Source: Desulfuribacillus alkaliarsenatis (GTDB lineage Bacteria > Bacillota > Bacilli > Desulfuribacillales > Desulfuribacillaceae). Taken from it: 64,000 nt of DNA. A program made the position numbers and the translations under genes. The notes beneath the pieces are model-generated. The model saw only the letters and a program-made list of their open reading frames with translations, searched no databases and was not told where the DNA came from. Shown here piece after piece: positions 54,664 to 63,993 of this stretch; position 1 is the stretch's first letter; the number at the start of each line of letters is the position of its first letter. Where the stretch lies: contig NZ_MIJE01000011.1 in the NCBI RefSeq assembly GCF_001730225.1, positions 124,001 to 188,000 on the forward strand, read 5' to 3'.

Positions 54664-55518
54664 ATGTTCGCTGTTAAAGATTTAAGTTTTACCTACCCGA
54701 AAAACAATGAAAAAACTTTAAAGGGAATATCTTTCGAGATTCAAGAAGGTGAGATTTTTGGACTGTTAGGACCGAGCGGAGTTGGGAAAAGTACTACGCA
54801 AAAAATTTTAATTAAACTACTAGAGAATTATCAGGGCGAGGTTACTTTTAAGGGTAAGGACCTGCAATGCTATGGCAAGGAGTTTTATCAAGAAATTGGT
54901 GTAGGCTTTGAAATGCCAGTCCATTTCTCAAAGCTGACTGCGGAGGAGAATTTAACATTTTTCAAAAAACTCTATGCTAATAACGCAGATTGTGATGAGC
55001 TGTTAAAACGGGTAGGTTTGTACGCAGATAAGGATAAGCAAGTGGGCGAATTCTCAAAGGGTATGAAGGCGCGCTTAAACTTTGTGCGCGCACTATTGAA
55101 TAACCCGAAGGTGCTAATTCTTGATGAGCCGACAAATGGACTAGACCCTAAAAACGCAAGAATTATCAAAGATATGATTCGCGAATTCAGGCAAGCAGGA
55201 GGTACGGTAATTTTAACAACCCACCTTATGAATGATGTTGATGAATTATGTAATCGTGTTGCCTTTATGGCTAACGGTGTTATTGCTGAGATCGATTCAC
55301 CAAAGAGCTTAAAACTTAAACACGGACAGCGCGTGGTCGAAGTGGAGTATATACAGGATTCAGCGCCTGTGAAACAATTATTTGATTTGGATAGTCTGAA
55401 AAACAACGAGGAATTCATTGAAATTGTAAAAACAAAGGAAATCATCACGATTCATAGTAAGGAGACAACCTTAGACGACATTTTCATCAAGGTGACAGGG
55501 GTGGATACCGATGAGTAA
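54664..55518 (+). CDS. ABC-2 exporter ATP-binding subunit
   Basis: The 284-residue ATPase has GPSGVGKST, FSKGMKARLNFVRAL, LILDEPTNGLD and TTHLMNDVDEL. The signature SKGMK is a variant. GGGAGGAAG before the ATG at 54664 favours this start over one eight codons upstream. It overlaps the first permease gene by eight bases. With two permeases of about 240 residues, the set resembles the fluoroquinolone-export ABC systems of actinobacteria and Bacillota, though substrate is unproven. Confidence 0.92.
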   Translation: MFAVKDLSFTYPKNNEKTLKGISFEIQEGEIFGLLGPSGVGKSTTQKILIKLLENYQGEVTFKGKDLQCYGKEFYQEIGVGFEMPVHFSKLTAEENLTFFKKLYANNADCDELLKRVGLYADKDKQVGEFSKGMKARLNFVRALLNNPKVLILDEPTNGLDPKNARIIKDMIREFRQAGGTVILTTHLMNDVDELCNRVAFMANGVIAEIDSPKSLKLKHGQRVVEVEYIQDSAPVKQLFDLDSLKNNEEFIEIVKTKEIITIHSKETTLDDIFIKVTGVDTDE

Positions 55519-56236
55519 TTTTGCGGTATTACTTACTGGAGAACTGCAACGAATCAAAAAATATAATATTTTAGCAGCGAGCTTTGTGGTTTTACTGATA
55601 TGGTTAGGTATGCTACATTTCTCAGGGGTTGAAGATGTGAGTGCGATATTTCCATTATTAGTGATTTTAGATGCTACTTCGATGGCAATAATTATGATTG
55701 GAGTGACGGTGTTTTTTGAAAGGCAAGAAGGTGTCTTGAAAACATTAATGGTCGCACCAATTACTAAGTTTGAATATGTGCTGGCTAAGATTAGTGCAAA
55801 TATTTTGTTGAATATGAAAACGATTGTAATTCTGTATGTCTATGCGGTTTTTTTCAAAGATATTAGTATAAACATATTTTTACTATTGTTTGCTGTATTG
55901 TTAGTTTCGCTATTTCACTCACTGGTAGGTTTACTACTAACATTTTATTCAAAGGACTTTACAAGCCTATTAATGAACATGATGAAATATGTTTTTGTGT
56001 TATTAATACCAGTACTACTTGAACAGCTACAAATCTTGACAGGTGATTTAATAACCACAGTATTGTATGCAGTGCCTACAAAAGCATCGATGATATTGAT
56101 CAATGCCTCAGTGGAGGCGGTAGAACTGTGGGAGATACTGCTATCGGTTAGTTATTTAAGTATCGCAGCTGCTTTATTATTAAGATACTCAATTATTAAG
56201 TTTCATGAGTTTGCTGCTAGGGAGAGTGGTATATAG
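55511..56236 (+). CDS. ABC-2 exporter permease, subunit 1
   Basis: The 241-residue protein has six hydrophobic segments and the ABC-2 loop FERQEGVLKTLMVAPI between the second and third. It likely pairs with the next-encoded permease to form the channel. It overlaps the ATPase gene upstream by eight bases and the next gene by one. Confidence 0.88.
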   Translation: MSNFAVLLTGELQRIKKYNILAASFVVLLIWLGMLHFSGVEDVSAIFPLLVILDATSMAIIMIGVTVFFERQEGVLKTLMVAPITKFEYVLAKISANILLNMKTIVILYVYAVFFKDISINIFLLLFAVLLVSLFHSLVGLLLTFYSKDFTSLLMNMMKYVFVLLIPVLLEQLQILTGDLITTVLYAVPTKASMILINASVEAVELWEILLSVSYLSIAAALLLRYSIIKFHEFAARESGI

Positions 56237-56964
56237 TGCTTTCGGACTTTATGGCTAATGAATTAAAAAAGTGGCTACGAGATTCTATGCTGAGGTTTAT
56301 GCTGTTTTATCCAGTTTTGTTTGCCCTAATTGGCAGGTATCTAGTACCTTGGTTAGCAGATACGGCTGGTTTTGAGGTTGAGCTTTTTGCAGATGTTATA
56401 CTTGTTGTTTTAGTTCTAATTATTCCGCAGGTTTATGGTGCGATTATGGGCTTTTCACTATTAGAGGATCGCGACGATAAGATTTTAACTTCAATTCGGG
56501 TGACACCATTAAGTATTCATGGGTTCTTATCTGTACGTATCATAATCATGGTAGCGTTGTCATTTATAGCTTGTATCTTTGTAATTTTATTTTCTAACAT
56601 TATTAGCTTTACATGGCTCCAATTAATCGTGATAGCTTCGTTGGCGTCATTGCTAGCTCCATTTACTGGACTGTTAATCAATTCCCTATCCAGTAATAAA
56701 ATTGAAGGATTTGCGGTTATGAAGGGTGTTGGAACGCTGTTAATACTCCCAGTTGTATCCTTGTTTTTCTTTGATGCCAAAGAGCTAATGTTTTCACCAG
56801 TACCAGGATATTGGCCTGCGAAAGTTATTAGTAGCATTGTCAGGGGCGACGGGATATTGTACTTAGCAATGTACCAGTATATTGCTGTTGGATTCGGATA
56901 TATTATCATGCTTAATATAATAATGTATAGGGTGTTCATAAGAAGAATTATACGAAAAGGGTAG
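56236..56964 (+). CDS. ABC-2 exporter permease, subunit 2
   Basis: The 242-residue protein has about six hydrophobic segments and the loop LEDRDDKILTSIRVTPL in the same position as in subunit 1, so the pair is homologous. The GTG start shares one base with the preceding TAG stop, implying coupled translation. Confidence 0.88.
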   Translation: MLSDFMANELKKWLRDSMLRFMLFYPVLFALIGRYLVPWLADTAGFEVELFADVILVVLVLIIPQVYGAIMGFSLLEDRDDKILTSIRVTPLSIHGFLSVRIIIMVALSFIACIFVILFSNIISFTWLQLIVIASLASLLAPFTGLLINSLSSNKIEGFAVMKGVGTLLILPVVSLFFFDAKELMFSPVPGYWPAKVISSIVRGDGILYLAMYQYIAVGFGYIIMLNIIMYRVFIRRIIRKG

Positions 56965-57057
56965 TGGTATAAAACAGGCTAAGGTTTTACATGGAATACA
57001 TTAGCTACTATTATGGAAGTATAAGTATGATAAATTATTCTATGAGGAGGGCAAGAA

Positions 57058-57948
57058 ATGCTAATGAATAAAATAAGTTATCTAAGAGCGTTAATTATAA
57101 TCGTAGCTATGATATTAACGATTGGCTTACTAACGGGTTGTGCTGAGCAGCCTGTTGATCCTGAAAATGGCAATGGAGATGAGCAGTCTGCACTCCCTGG
57201 AGACAATGGAGTAGATAATGGGGAAGCAAATGGTATCGGTGTTGATGAAGAGATGGTATTCGAGCAAGGTTTTTATCGACCAGATGAACAAAACCTTCCA
57301 GACGAAATACGTCAGTGGATTACTTATTCCCGTGAATTACAAGCTGTTCAGGAGCGGGAATATGATGGTTACCGCTTTGTTCTCGTTACTATGGGAACAA
57401 AACCTACTGGTGGCTATAGCATAGAAGTAGTAGATGTAGTAAGTGCAGAGGAAGAGCTCGTGGTAAATGTTCAAACACAAGAGCCAGCGGAAGGAGACCC
57501 TGTTACAACAGCGATAACCTATCCTTATGATTTGGTTATTGTTGAAGAGCAGGCGCTGCCGTTAAGGGCGATAGATATTGATGAATCAGATAGATATTTT
57601 ATGAGTGTGTATGGTATTGATTATATTGACCAGCCAATTGTTGCATCCTCAGAGTGGATTAAGGTATTCTCACCTGAGCCGAACGAGAAGGTTTGGGGTA
57701 GCTTTAAGCTGACAGGCCTTACAAGCGTTTTTGAGGGTACAGTGAGCTATGAGCTTATATCAAATACAGGAGATGTTATAGGCACAGGTTTTACAACGGG
57801 CATGATGGGTGACTGGGGATATTTTGAGGAAGAAATTCAAATACCTAGCGGAACTACAGGTGATATACTTCTTGAGTTGTATAGTGTTAGTATGAAGGAT
57901 GGTTCTAAGATGTTTGTTGTTGAGATTCCGTTAGTTGTAGAGAACTAA
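57058..57948 (+). CDS. Lipoprotein with PrcB-like and Gmad2 domains
   Basis: The 296-residue protein has a lipoprotein signal peptide (LLTGCAEQ) and an acidic Gly/Asn linker. A PrcB C-terminal-like domain follows (about residues 95-170; MGTKPTGGYSIEVVDV). A Gmad2 immunoglobulin-like domain closes the protein (about 195-295; IKVFSPEPNEKVWGSFKLTG, TGMMGDWGYFEEEI). Gmad2 is associated with spore germination and peptidoglycan-linked lipoproteins, and the PrcB-type domain with envelope protease complexes. The likely location is the outer face of the membrane. GAGGAGGG precedes the ATG. Confidence 0.82.
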   Translation: MLMNKISYLRALIIIVAMILTIGLLTGCAEQPVDPENGNGDEQSALPGDNGVDNGEANGIGVDEEMVFEQGFYRPDEQNLPDEIRQWITYSRELQAVQEREYDGYRFVLVTMGTKPTGGYSIEVVDVVSAEEELVVNVQTQEPAEGDPVTTAITYPYDLVIVEEQALPLRAIDIDESDRYFMSVYGIDYIDQPIVASSEWIKVFSPEPNEKVWGSFKLTGLTSVFEGTVSYELISNTGDVIGTGFTTGMMGDWGYFEEEIQIPSGTTGDILLELYSVSMKDGSKMFVVEIPLVVEN

Positions 57949-58002
57949 AGCTTATTAATAACTGCATAAGCTAAAGGATGAAAATTCATCCAAAGTCAAT
58001 CA

Positions 58003-58031
58003 AAGCCAATCCGATAAGGGTTGGCTTATTT
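58003..58031 (+). terminator. Probable terminator after the PrcB/Gmad2 lipoprotein gene
   Basis: AAGCCAATCC and GGGTTGGCTT form a 10-bp stem with a 5-base loop followed by ATTT. The T-run is short. Confidence 0.55.
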
Positions 58032-58201
58032 GCATAGGTTGCTCTATTGTGACGATGGTTACAAGGATTTTTTGATTAAAAAGCTGAAAAAGCAGGAAGA
58101 TGTCAATTATTGTCGAAATAGAATAAAAATATGTAAAAAACTGCATTTAATACAAATAACTATTTAAATGTTGATTTTAAAGATATACATGAGGTAATGG
58201 T

Positions 58202-60091
58202 ATGAACAAAATCAAATTTACTTTTCTAATATGCATAGTTATTCTCAGCCTAGCAACAATCTCTTACGGGGCTAGTGTCATTGATAAGGACAAGGGGATT
58301 CCGCGAGCTATTGACGGAATTATTGATACAAGCAATTGGGACTTTGAGGCTGATGGTATATTAAAGCTCAATGGAGATTGGAGTTTCTATTGGCAACGGT
58401 TGTTAGAGCCTGCGGACTTTGTGGGAGAGAACGATCAGCGAGGGGACTGGATTTCAATCCCAGCAGATTGGACAACACACCAGCATGAGGGTGTTGCACT
58501 GCCTTCTAAAGGTTATGCTACCCTTAGGCTAACTATTACAGTTGATGATTTAGAGCAGGTGTATGGATTGAAATTCAGATATTTTGCTTCAGCTATGAAT
58601 TTATGGATTAATGGAAATCTTGCCCATTCATCAGGTTTAGTGGCGGAGTCTGCAGATGACTATATAGGACGTTACATACCAGCGGAAGTCTTTTTTATTA
58701 CAGATACCCATGAAATAGATATAATTGTACAAGTGGCGAATTATCACCATAGACGGGTAAAACTAAATGAGGTATTTTTCGGGACGCAAGAGCAGATACA
58801 TACCATGACCTATAGAGAAGTTATTAAATCAAGTATCATTTTTGGCAGCTTAATGCTAATTGCAGTATACTATTTAATACTCTATTTTATTCAAAGGAGA
58901 GATAAGGCAGCACTTTACATTGCCGTGTTTGCATTCATAGTAGCCTTACGTAATGCAGTCATGGGAGACCGGATATTAAGTCGGTTGCTTCCGGAGCTTC
59001 CACCAGAATTATTTACTAAAATAGGCTACTTGCCAGTGTTTATTTTACTGCCTTTGGTAATCTTATATGTTCGAGAGATTTTCTATTCACCAACCTTAGA
59101 TAAAGCGGCCCATATTTCGAAATATGTGGTCGTAGCTCTTACGGCTCTGATATTCATAACGTCTGTAAGTTTCTACGATTGGTTATTTCAATACGCTTTA
59201 ATGCTAATCTTGCTCGCAGCTTTATTTATGATTTATATATTAATAACGGAAGGCTTTTTCAAAAAAATACGCGGCGCCTGGATTATGGCTGTGGGTAGTG
59301 GTGTTATATTAGTGGCTGCATTGAACGACTATCTGAGTGATTTGCATGTCATTCGTTCAGTGGAAATGCTATCAATTGCTGTTTTAATATTCGTGCTACT
59401 GCAAGCTATATTTTTAGCTTGGAGATTTAATGATGCGTATATACGGGCGACCAAGCTAGCAACGGAAAATGCTGTTATGTATGAGGAGCTACAAGAGTTA
59501 AATGAACAATTAGAGGTAAAAGTAAAGGATAGAACATTAGAGCTGGAGATTGCAAATATGCGATTAGAACAGTTGTCGAAAATTGACCCGTTAACAAGCA
59601 TAGCAAATAGAAGGCTGTTTGACGAACGATTAAATGAAGAGTGGCGTAGGGCATTAAGGGAACAGACACCAATATCAATTATTATGCTAGATATTGATTG
59701 TTTTAAAGAATATAACGATAATTATGGACATCTACAGGGGGATACTACATTACAGCAAATTGCAGCAGCATTAACTGATGTCGTTAAGCGGAGTACAGAT
59801 TTTGTTGCTCGCTTTGGTGGGGAAGAGTTTGTCGTGCTATTAGCTAATACTGAGGAGGAGGGAGCGTTATATAAAGCTGAAGTGATTCGAAAGGCTATTG
59901 AGGATTTGCGAATTGGGCATGAATACTCAAGGGTAGGTAGTTATTGCACAGTGAGCTTAGGTGTAAACACTCAGATTGTTAAGGAAAGTGACAATGCTGA
60001 AGATTTCATAAGAAAAGCAGATAAAGCGTTATATAATGCGAAACAGACTGGTAGGAATAAAGTGGTACATATAACGGCTGTGAATAAATGA
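58202..60091 (+). CDS. 7TMR-DISM diguanylate cyclase (GGDEF)
   Basis: The 629-residue protein has a signal peptide and an extracellular carbohydrate-binding-like 7TMR-DISM domain (about residues 30-195; LNGDWSFYWQR, RYFASAMNLWINGNL). Seven transmembrane helices (about 205-410), a coiled coil (YEELQELNEQLEVKVKDRTLE) and a C-terminal GGDEF domain follow. The GGDEF domain has DPLTSIANRR and RFGGEEF; RSTD upstream is the RxxD inhibitory site. It makes cyclic di-GMP in response to an external ligand, with product inhibition. The HD-GYP protein at 978-1814 is a possible counterpart. Confidence 0.92.
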   Translation: MNKIKFTFLICIVILSLATISYGASVIDKDKGIPRAIDGIIDTSNWDFEADGILKLNGDWSFYWQRLLEPADFVGENDQRGDWISIPADWTTHQHEGVALPSKGYATLRLTITVDDLEQVYGLKFRYFASAMNLWINGNLAHSSGLVAESADDYIGRYIPAEVFFITDTHEIDIIVQVANYHHRRVKLNEVFFGTQEQIHTMTYREVIKSSIIFGSLMLIAVYYLILYFIQRRDKAALYIAVFAFIVALRNAVMGDRILSRLLPELPPELFTKIGYLPVFILLPLVILYVREIFYSPTLDKAAHISKYVVVALTALIFITSVSFYDWLFQYALMLILLAALFMIYILITEGFFKKIRGAWIMAVGSGVILVAALNDYLSDLHVIRSVEMLSIAVLIFVLLQAIFLAWRFNDAYIRATKLATENAVMYEELQELNEQLEVKVKDRTLELEIANMRLEQLSKIDPLTSIANRRLFDERLNEEWRRALREQTPISIIMLDIDCFKEYNDNYGHLQGDTTLQQIAAALTDVVKRSTDFVARFGGEEFVVLLANTEEEGALYKAEVIRKAIEDLRIGHEYSRVGSYCTVSLGVNTQIVKESDNAEDFIRKADKALYNAKQTGRNKVVHITAVNK

Positions 60092-60170
60092 TAACGGATG
60101 GCATATTTAATTCATCAAGGTTAATAGAATTGTACTATCAAATCATTTGTTAACAAAGGGGAGGATTATT

Positions 60171-60908
60171 GTGATAATAGTAGTTTTAAACACGTTAGCA
60201 TATTTAATGATGGTACTAGTAAACTTTTTAGCCAATTGGATACCACTTAATGGTCAGACAACAGGGGAAATATCAAATCGCTTAGAGGTCTTGTTTACTC
60301 CAGCGGGGTATGTGTTTTCGATTTGGGGCGTAATTTACCTGCTGCTTGGAACATGGATTGTCAGGCAGTGGTTTAATAAAGATGGAGAGTACTTGCTACA
60401 ACGTCGTATTGGACCAATGTTTATCGTTAGCTGCATTTTAAATGCTATCTGGATTGTGCTATGGCACTACGAGTACTTTACTTTAACGGTCTTAGTAATG
60501 ATTGGATTATTGACTACTTTAATAATAATTTACCGACAGGTTCGAAGGTTATCGCGCTCAAGGTTAGAGAAGGCAAGTTTTTCAATTTACTTAGGCTGGA
60601 TTAGCGTAGCCACGATTGCAAATATTAGCTATTGGCTTGTATATATTGGTTGGGGACAGTGGGGGTTATCTGCTGTGACCTGGACTTTAATTATGCTAGT
60701 AGTGGCGAGTGTGCTTGCTCTTTATATTATGTGGCGCTATTGTGACGGGCTTTATGTACTAGTCTTTATCTGGGCGTTTGTTGGTATTGGGGTACAGAAT
60801 TATCAAGCCTATCAAACTGTAGCTATAGCAGCATATTTACTTGCAGCAACATTGTTTGTAGTTAGTTTGTGGCTACTTTTTTTCAAGAATGATAGAATGT
60901 ATCAGTAG
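60171..60908 (+). CDS. TspO/MBR-like polytopic membrane protein
   Basis: The protein of about 245 residues has seven or more hydrophobic segments, with FTPAGYVFSIWGVIYLLLGT near residue 42 and several Trp and Tyr residues. These recall the TspO/peripheral benzodiazepine receptor family, though the protein is longer than the usual 160 residues. A GTG six bases after AAGGGGAGG (60171) is preferred to the TTG eight codons upstream. It is 25 bp before the importer operon, so it might share its transcript. Confidence 0.7.
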   Translation: MIIVVLNTLAYLMMVLVNFLANWIPLNGQTTGEISNRLEVLFTPAGYVFSIWGVIYLLLGTWIVRQWFNKDGEYLLQRRIGPMFIVSCILNAIWIVLWHYEYFTLTVLVMIGLLTTLIIIYRQVRRLSRSRLEKASFSIYLGWISVATIANISYWLVYIGWGQWGLSAVTWTLIMLVVASVLALYIMWRYCDGLYVLVFIWAFVGIGVQNYQAYQTVAIAAYLLAATLFVVSLWLLFFKNDRMYQ

Positions 60909-60933
60909 TAAGCTACGTTTATAGGGGGAAGCT

Positions 60934-61941
60934 ATGAATTTAAAGAAAAAGATATTACTTAGTTTTATTAGTATAGTATGTATAGCGGTACTTTTGGCTG
61001 CCTGCGGAACAGCTGAAAACACCACATCAGAAAAGCCATTAACAGAAAAACCAGGAATCCAGATTGCAACACTCAAAGGACCAACAGGCATGGGTATGGT
61101 TCAACTTATAGACCAACAGGAACAGGGAACTGGAGCCTTTGAATATGATTTTGAACTATTTAATAGTCCAGATGCATTAGTTGGAAAAATTATTAACGGA
61201 GAAGTAGATATAGCTGCAGTTCCTACTAATCTCGCACTAATACTGTACAATAGAACAGAAGGAGAAGTTCAGCTAGCAGCTGTTAATACCTTGGGGGTGC
61301 TCTATTTACTAGAAAACGGAGAATCGATTCAGTCGTTAACGGATTTAATAGGGAAGAATTTAAGTATTAGCGGTAAGGGAGCAACTCCGGATTTTATTAC
61401 ACGCTATTTACTAGAATATAAAGGGCTAACCCCAGAACGGGATGTTATGCTTGATTACAAGTTAGAGCACGCCGATTTAGCGGCGGCATTAGTAGCGGGT
61501 GATGTTGAATCAGCTATATTACCTCAGCCCCATGTTACGACAGCCATGGCGAGAAATAATCAGCTGCGAATTGCATTGGATATAAACGAGCTTTGGGAGC
61601 AAGCAACGGGCGGTCTACGTTTACCTATGGGGAGCATAATTGTACAAAAATCATATGCTACAGAACATCCTGAGTTAGTTGCTAAGTTTCTTGAAGAATA
61701 CAAACAGTCTGTAGATTTTGTTAATTCTGAGCATGATAAGGCGGCTGCACTGATAGAGAAGCATGATATTTTGCCAAATGCAGTAATTGCTAAAGCAGCG
61801 ATTCCTAATTCTAATATAGTATTTATTGATGCGCTAGAAGCTAGAAATGACTTAGAAGCATACTATCAAGTATTACTAGAATATGAGCCGAGATCTATTG
61901 GAGGCAGTTTGCCGGATGAAGGATTTTACTTTAATAAGTAA
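60934..61941 (+). CDS. NitT/TauT-type ABC importer substrate-binding lipoprotein
   Basis: The 335-residue protein has a lipobox (LLAACGTAEN) and a binding fold beginning with IQIATLKGPTGMGMVQLI. NGEVDIAAVPTNLALILYNRT near residue 90 and HPELVAKFLEEYKQSVDF near 245 continue the SsuA/NMT1 class. The gly-pro-thr-gly ligand loop resembles that of a common clostridial importer of unknown substrate. The gene precedes the permease, whose start lies inside its end (26 bp). Confidence 0.88.
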   Translation: MNLKKKILLSFISIVCIAVLLAACGTAENTTSEKPLTEKPGIQIATLKGPTGMGMVQLIDQQEQGTGAFEYDFELFNSPDALVGKIINGEVDIAAVPTNLALILYNRTEGEVQLAAVNTLGVLYLLENGESIQSLTDLIGKNLSISGKGATPDFITRYLLEYKGLTPERDVMLDYKLEHADLAAALVAGDVESAILPQPHVTTAMARNNQLRIALDINELWEQATGGLRLPMGSIIVQKSYATEHPELVAKFLEEYKQSVDFVNSEHDKAAALIEKHDILPNAVIAKAAIPNSNIVFIDALEARNDLEAYYQVLLEYEPRSIGGSLPDEGFYFNK

Positions 61942-62701
61942 ACAAAGCTTAAACGCAATCATATACAAGCTACTAATCTTAGCCTTTTGGGTCATGGTTT
62001 GGCAGTTTGGCTATATGATGATACAAAAGGATATATATCTGCCATCTCCTGTAGCCGTATTTACTAAGCTGCAGGAGCTGGTTTTATTAAAGTCATTTTG
62101 GATCTCTACTGCCTATACGATGTATCGTGTGGCTGTAGGGCTTTTTTTGTCAATGATAATTGGACTTATGCTTGGAGTTTTAGCAAGTTTGAATCGCTTT
62201 ATTTATGATTTGCTGCATCCGCTTGTTGTTACTATTAAATCTACTCCAGTAATGTCCTTTATTATCATTGCACTAATCTGGTTCACATCATCAAATGTAC
62301 CGATTTTTATTTGCTTTTTAATGTGCTTTCCAATTATTTACACAAATGTTGTTGAAGGCGTACGCAATACAGATATAAAGCTAGTAGAAATGGCACGAGT
62401 CCATCATGTTAAAATTAGCACAATTCTAAAAGAGATTTATCTACCTACGCTTAAACCGTACTTTTTAGCAGCAGCTGTTACATCCCTTGGACTTGGATGG
62501 AAGGTTACAGTTGCGGCAGAAGTGCTAAGTCACCCTCGTTTAGCCGTAGGAAGCAATCTTTATAGTGCTAAAGTATATTTGGATTCTGCGGAGCTTTTTG
62601 CATGGACAATCGTAGTTGTTATATTAAGTCTAGTGTTTGAAAGAATCTTCACCTGGGTCGTAAAAAGGCAGGAGACTAAAGGTGGTGCTAATTGTGAGTG
62701 A
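61916..62701 (+). CDS. NitT/TauT-type ABC importer permease
   Basis: The protein of about 261 residues has six hydrophobic segments and the docking loop region MARVHHVKISTILKEIYLPTLKPYF. The frame starts 11 codons earlier, but GGAGG at 61900-61904 fits the ATG at 61916 best. Its end overlaps the ATPase start by eight bases. Confidence 0.88.
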   Translation: MKDFTLISKQSLNAIIYKLLILAFWVMVWQFGYMMIQKDIYLPSPVAVFTKLQELVLLKSFWISTAYTMYRVAVGLFLSMIIGLMLGVLASLNRFIYDLLHPLVVTIKSTPVMSFIIIALIWFTSSNVPIFICFLMCFPIIYTNVVEGVRNTDIKLVEMARVHHVKISTILKEIYLPTLKPYFLAAAVTSLGLGWKVTVAAEVLSHPRLAVGSNLYSAKVYLDSAELFAWTIVVVILSLVFERIFTWVVKRQETKGGANCE

Positions 62702-63326
62702 TAGCAGTAGGTTAATATTAAAAGGGATATATAAATCCTATGGGGAACAATCTATAATTGAAAATCTTTCAGTTTCATTTGAATACAATGGAATTTACAG
62801 TTTATTCGGACCTTCGGGATGTGGGAAAACCACATTGCTACACGGGATGTTGGGAATTGTACCATTTGATCAGGGGGATATTTCTGGACTTAGTGGGCGA
62901 AGGATTGCTGTTGTGTTTCAAGAGGAGCGCTTGTTGCCATGGTCAACTGTAGAGCAGAATGTACTATTGGTACTTAAACATCACTATCCAAAAGAACTTG
63001 CTAAGCAAAAGGTGGATTATTATTTAGAAGCAGTGAACTTAATTAATTATAAACATAGTTATCCAAGGCAGCTAAGTGGGGGCATGAGACAACGTGTAGC
63101 TATTGCTAGGGCATTGGCTTACGGCGGTGAGGTGTTGATTTTAGATGAGCCATTTAAAGGGTTAGATATAAAGATTAAAACTAAAATCATGGACTTAATA
63201 CGACAAGAATATAAGCAAGCAAATAAAATATGCTTGTTAGTTACCCATGACCGCTTTGAAGCGGACTACTTAGCAGATGAAGTATATTATTTTGAAGGGC
63301 CACCCCTGAAATTAAATAAAACTTGA
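62694..63326 (+). CDS. NitT/TauT-type ABC importer ATP-binding subunit
   Basis: The 210-residue ATPase has GPSGCGKTT, LSGGMRQRVAIARAL, LILDEPFKGLD and VTHDRFEADYL. It is shorter than the 250-residue norm and lacks most of the C-terminal part. AAAGGTGG eight bases before the GTG at 62694 favours that start over GTG codons upstream. Its TGA stop overlaps the -35 element of the following promoter. Confidence 0.88.
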   Translation: MSDSSRLILKGIYKSYGEQSIIENLSVSFEYNGIYSLFGPSGCGKTTLLHGMLGIVPFDQGDISGLSGRRIAVVFQEERLLPWSTVEQNVLLVLKHHYPKELAKQKVDYYLEAVNLINYKHSYPRQLSGGMRQRVAIARALAYGGEVLILDEPFKGLDIKIKTKIMDLIRQEYKQANKICLLVTHDRFEADYLADEVYYFEGPPLKLNKT

Positions 63327-63350
63327 CAATTGTTTTGTCTACATGATAAT
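63323..63350 (+). promoter_or_regulatory. Promoter with embedded palindrome upstream of the MarR gene
   Basis: Consensus TTGACA (63323-63328) and GATAAT (63345-63350) are 16 bp apart. The palindrome GACAA-N5-TTGTC (63325-63339) covers the -35 and spacer, the position of a MarR autorepression operator. Confidence 0.65.
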
Positions 63351-63402
63351 CTTGCATCAAGATATTACGAAAGGCGAAATATTCTTTGGAGGAAATAAAA
63401 AG

Positions 63403-63882
63403 ATGGATGTCAATAACTTATATGATATTATACTTGACCATGCGAAGACATTTTTCTACCCTGAGGAATGGCTAGAACTTGACTTGAATTTTTCAAAAAC
63501 AGAACTGATGGCACTATTACTTGTAGAGCGCAAGCGTGAGCTTAGCATGAGTCAACTGGCGGAAGCTATCAATATGCCGATGAGTACTGCCACAGGCATA
63601 GCTGATAGGATGGTTAGAAGTGGTTTGTTAAAGAGAGAGCGCAGTGAGTTAGACAGACGTGTCGTGGTTGTTCGCTTAACAGATGAGGGTAACCAACTAA
63701 TTGTGCAAATGAAAGAACTGGTAACTAACTATATCTCTAAAATCGAAGCCGAATTAACTGATGAAGAAAAGCAGCTTTTGATAAAAGTCTTTTTCAAGGT
63801 CGTTAATATCTTTAAGAATAAGCAGCACAAGGCCGATAAACAAGAGACAACAGCTAAGATACAGAAAATTGAAATTGATTAA
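63403..63882 (+). CDS. MarR-family transcriptional regulator
   Basis: The protein of about 159 residues has the MarR winged helix: LSMSQLAEAINMPMSTATGIADRMVRSGLLKRERSELDRRVVVVRLTDEG, with the DRR wing. Flanking helices for dimerisation complete the fold. GGAGG ten bases before the ATG at 63403 sets the start 20 codons into the longest frame. It sits downstream of the importer genes and may control itself, them or the gene beyond the window through the palindrome at its promoter. Confidence 0.92.
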   Translation: MDVNNLYDIILDHAKTFFYPEEWLELDLNFSKTELMALLLVERKRELSMSQLAEAINMPMSTATGIADRMVRSGLLKRERSELDRRVVVVRLTDEGNQLIVQMKELVTNYISKIEAELTDEEKQLLIKVFFKVVNIFKNKQHKADKQETTAKIQKIEID

Positions 63883-63993
63883 TTAGCCCAAGGGTTTATA
63901 ATCCAGCGGGCAATTACTTTGCACGATATTTCGGCTGACGTAATATTTGGCGGACGAAGCATGGTGGTGTTTTGTAAAAAATAAAACAAAAAC

